From assembly GCA_947073765.1 (NCBI GenBank), contig CAMTMZ010000028.1:1-34580 (forward strand): DNA of 34,580 nucleotides, written 5' to 3'. Shown here one piece after another: positions 33,377 to 34,580 of this stretch. Numbering within the stretch: the stretch's first letter is position 1; the number at the start of each line of letters is the position of its first letter. The notes under the pieces were generated by a model. It was not told where the DNA came from. It saw only the letters and a program-made list of their open reading frames with translations, and did no database searches. The stretch is from an uncultured Bacillota bacterium. Its GTDB lineage: Bacteria; Bacillota; Clostridia; Oscillospirales; Oscillospiraceae. The position numbers and the translations under genes are program-made.

Positions 33377-33793
33377 GTGAATGAACTGACCTTGAGCGCC
33401 ACCCTGGAAAATGTCCCGCTGGTGACGGAGTTTGTGGATGAGCAGCTGAAGACCTGGGGCTGTTCCCCAAAGGTGCAGATGCAGATCGATATTGCCATTG
33501 ATGAGATTTTCTCCAATATCGCCAACTATGCCTACAATCCGGAGACTGGCCCGGCTACCGTTCGGGTTTCGGTGAACGGAGAACCGCTCACTGTTACCAT
33601 TACCTTTATCGACCAGGGCGTGCCCTACAATCCCCTGGAAAAACAGGACCCGGATATCAGTCTGGCCGCAGAGGAACGGCAGATCGGTGGGCTGGGCATA
33701 TTTATGGTGAAGAAGCTGATGGATGATATCACCTATGAGTACCGGGATGGACAGAATATCCTGATCGTCCGCAAAGCGGCGGAGAGTGGATAA
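33377..33793 (+). CDS. RsbW/SpoIIAB-like anti-sigma serine kinase
   Basis: A 138-residue GHKL-fold protein with a full set of ATP-site motifs: N-box AIDEIFSNIANYAY (40-53), DQGVPYNPL (79-87) and the lid with GGLGIFMVKKLMD (104-116). Proteins of this type bind and phosphorylate a STAS partner and can hold a sigma factor or another target inactive. The GTG start at 33377 is fixed by AGAGGAGG 8 bases upstream. The gene begins 2 bases after the phosphatase stop, so both are translated from the T4SS transcript. No sigma factor gene follows; the region is cut off by insertion-sequence debris ~45 bases downstream, which may have removed further genes. Confidence 0.92.
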   Translation: MNELTLSATLENVPLVTEFVDEQLKTWGCSPKVQMQIDIAIDEIFSNIANYAYNPETGPATVRVSVNGEPLTVTITFIDQGVPYNPLEKQDPDISLAAEERQIGGLGIFMVKKLMDDITYEYRDGQNILIVRKAAESG

Positions 33794-33833
33794 ATCATAA
33801 AAGACCGGCACAGCGTCAATATCATTGAGTCAA

Positions 33834-33869
33834 GGCTGTGTTTGTCAAGAAAAAAGTTAAGCAACAGCC
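33834..33869. other. Imperfect inverted repeat at the edge of IS debris
   Basis: GGCTGTGTTTG and (reversed) GGCTGTTGCTT face each other around an A-rich centre. It lies between the RsbW-like stop and the point where IS256 transposase homology starts. It could be a transcription terminator for the T4SS operon or the remains of an insertion-sequence end. Confidence 0.3.
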
Positions 33870-34327
33870 GTTTACAGCGCTGCATCGTCCACCAGATCCG
33901 TTCTTCCACTCGTTTCGTCAGCTGGAAGGACATCAAAAAAGTAGTGGCTGATCTGAAGAAAATTTATACCGCTGTGACTCTGGAGGAGGCAGAATACGCC
34001 CTGCTCCAGTTCGGGGAAACATGGCGGAAACAGTACCCCTCCTGTGTGAAAAGCTGGGAGGAAAACTGGGAAGTTTTAAGCACCTTTTATGAATACCCGC
34101 CGGAGATTCGGAAAATCATATACACGACCAACATCATTGAAGGCCTGAACCGCCAGTTCCGGCAAATCACGAAAAACAAGCCCAGCTTCACCAGCGATGA
34201 TTCCCTGCGCCGGATGCTATATCTGGCCGCCCAGCGCATCACGAAGCGCTGGCGGACCATGTGCTCGAACTGGGACTTGGTCCTTAGCCAGCTCCAGCTC
34301 ATGTTTGCGGACCGGGCCGTTGGCTGA
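33842..34327 (+). pseudogene. Truncated IS256-family transposase (C-terminal part)
   Basis: The frame encodes the last ~150 residues of a mutator/IS256-type DDE transposase: QRCIVHQIRSSTRFVSWKDI, YPPEIRKIIYTTNIIEGLNR with the catalytic Glu, and the terminal RITKRWRTMCSNWDLVLSQL. Recognisable homology starts near 33873, and the N-terminal ~250 residues with both catalytic Asp are missing, so it cannot transpose. The first codons belong to unrelated sequence. The natural stop at 34327 is retained. Confidence 0.85.
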
Positions 34328-34503
34328 GCCCTCCCTTTAGAATATCCCGGCAAACCGGACGGCATTCACGCTTTCGGCGCGCATACCGCCCGGCCCGCCG
34401 GGATGATGTGTTAGGAAGGGCTTCAGCCATCATTCTACTCTGTTTTCACTGCTCCATACTTGACTTTGTCGAATCTCGCTTACACAAGATTTTACGGAGG
34501 GCC
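33873..34503 (+). mobile_element. 5'-truncated IS256-family element with intact right end
   Basis: The element consists of the transposase remnant, ~150 bases of non-coding sequence (34328-34479) with GC-rich inverted repeats and no gene, and a right end reading CTTACACAAGATTTTACGGA then GGGCC (to ~34503). Such TTACACAA-type ends are typical of IS256-family terminal repeats. Directly after it, the frame of another transposase begins in mid-gene, which shows where the element had inserted. The left end is absent. Confidence 0.65.
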
Positions 34504-34580
34504 AGTAGTTCCCCGCCGCTGCATTGCTGACCCGGAGCTGCACCTGTTCCAGTACACCGCCATTGATGAGTTCTCCAGGC
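34504..34580 (+). pseudogene. Partial IS481-like transposase (rve/DDE domain), interrupted and off-window
   Basis: From ~34505 the frame reads VVPRRCIADPELHLFQYTAI then DEFSR up to the window end. This corresponds to the first catalytic region of IS481-type or related integrase-core transposases, where DVKxVP precedes and YTAIDExSR carries a catalytic Asp. The upstream half is missing because the IS256-type element abuts it at ~34503. Whether the gene is complete beyond the right edge cannot be seen. Confidence 0.6.

Noticed and set aside
1-34580. tRNA, rRNA, riboswitch or replication origin
   Set aside because: No cloverleaf, conserved rRNA segment, known riboswitch core or iteron/DnaA-box cluster was noticed when reading both strands.

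Overview
The window looks like a GC-rich member of the Clostridia, most likely an Oscillospiraceae-type gut anaerobe. This is inferred from protein style, strong AGGAGG ribosome-binding sites, the RsbU/RsbW-type genes and a Gram-positive type IV secretion system (T4SS); no rRNA or tRNA is present to confirm it.

Layout. The left edge (1-1082) is a scrapyard: the tail of a type III restriction Res gene, a piece of a tyrosine integrase and a piece of an M15 peptidase, joined by non-coding DNA with a terminator-like hairpin. From 1261 to 6080 an operon encodes a MATE transporter fused to an anti-sigma-type ATPase domain, a methyltransferase-acetyltransferase fusion, and a membrane SpoIIE/RsbU-type phosphatase. 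A VirB2-like pilin (6165-6455, minus), a STAS anti-anti-sigma protein (6698-7003) and a degenerate RsbW-like protein (6986-7336, minus) follow. Then come an OmpR-type regulator, a Pro/Glu-repeat surface protein and a 7TM sensor kinase (7492-12114). The minus-strand block 12160-16716 encodes two paralogous proteins of unknown family that end in the same basic pentapeptide pattern, plus a LytTR regulator with a dead receiver. A 1852-residue secreted repeat protein (16801-22359, minus) diverges from the T4SS operon (22582-33793): VirD4-like coupling ATPase, secreted/anchored protein, VirB6-like membrane protein, VirB3-VirB4 fusion ATPase, a second SpoIIE phosphatase and an intact RsbW-like kinase. 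The right edge (33834-34580) is a truncated IS256-family element sitting in an IS481-like transposase gene.

How it may work together. VirB2, VirB3/B4, VirB6 and VirD4 equivalents are present, but no relaxase, VirB8, VirB11 or cell-wall hydrolase is seen here. The system may therefore deliver proteins rather than DNA, although missing parts could lie outside the window. The paralogous pair with matching tails is the best candidate for cargo or cargo plus partner, and the giant repeat protein and the anchored Ig-like protein are candidate surface parts. Two phosphatases with nearly the same catalytic domain, one STAS protein, one intact and one degenerate RsbW-like protein and a transporter-RsbW fusion form a partner-switching network. 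Part of it is co-transcribed with the T4SS, yet no sigma factor is encoded here. This T4SS under partner-switching control, with its candidate substrate family, is the main candidate for an undescribed system. Functional links are inferred from gene order and sequence features only.
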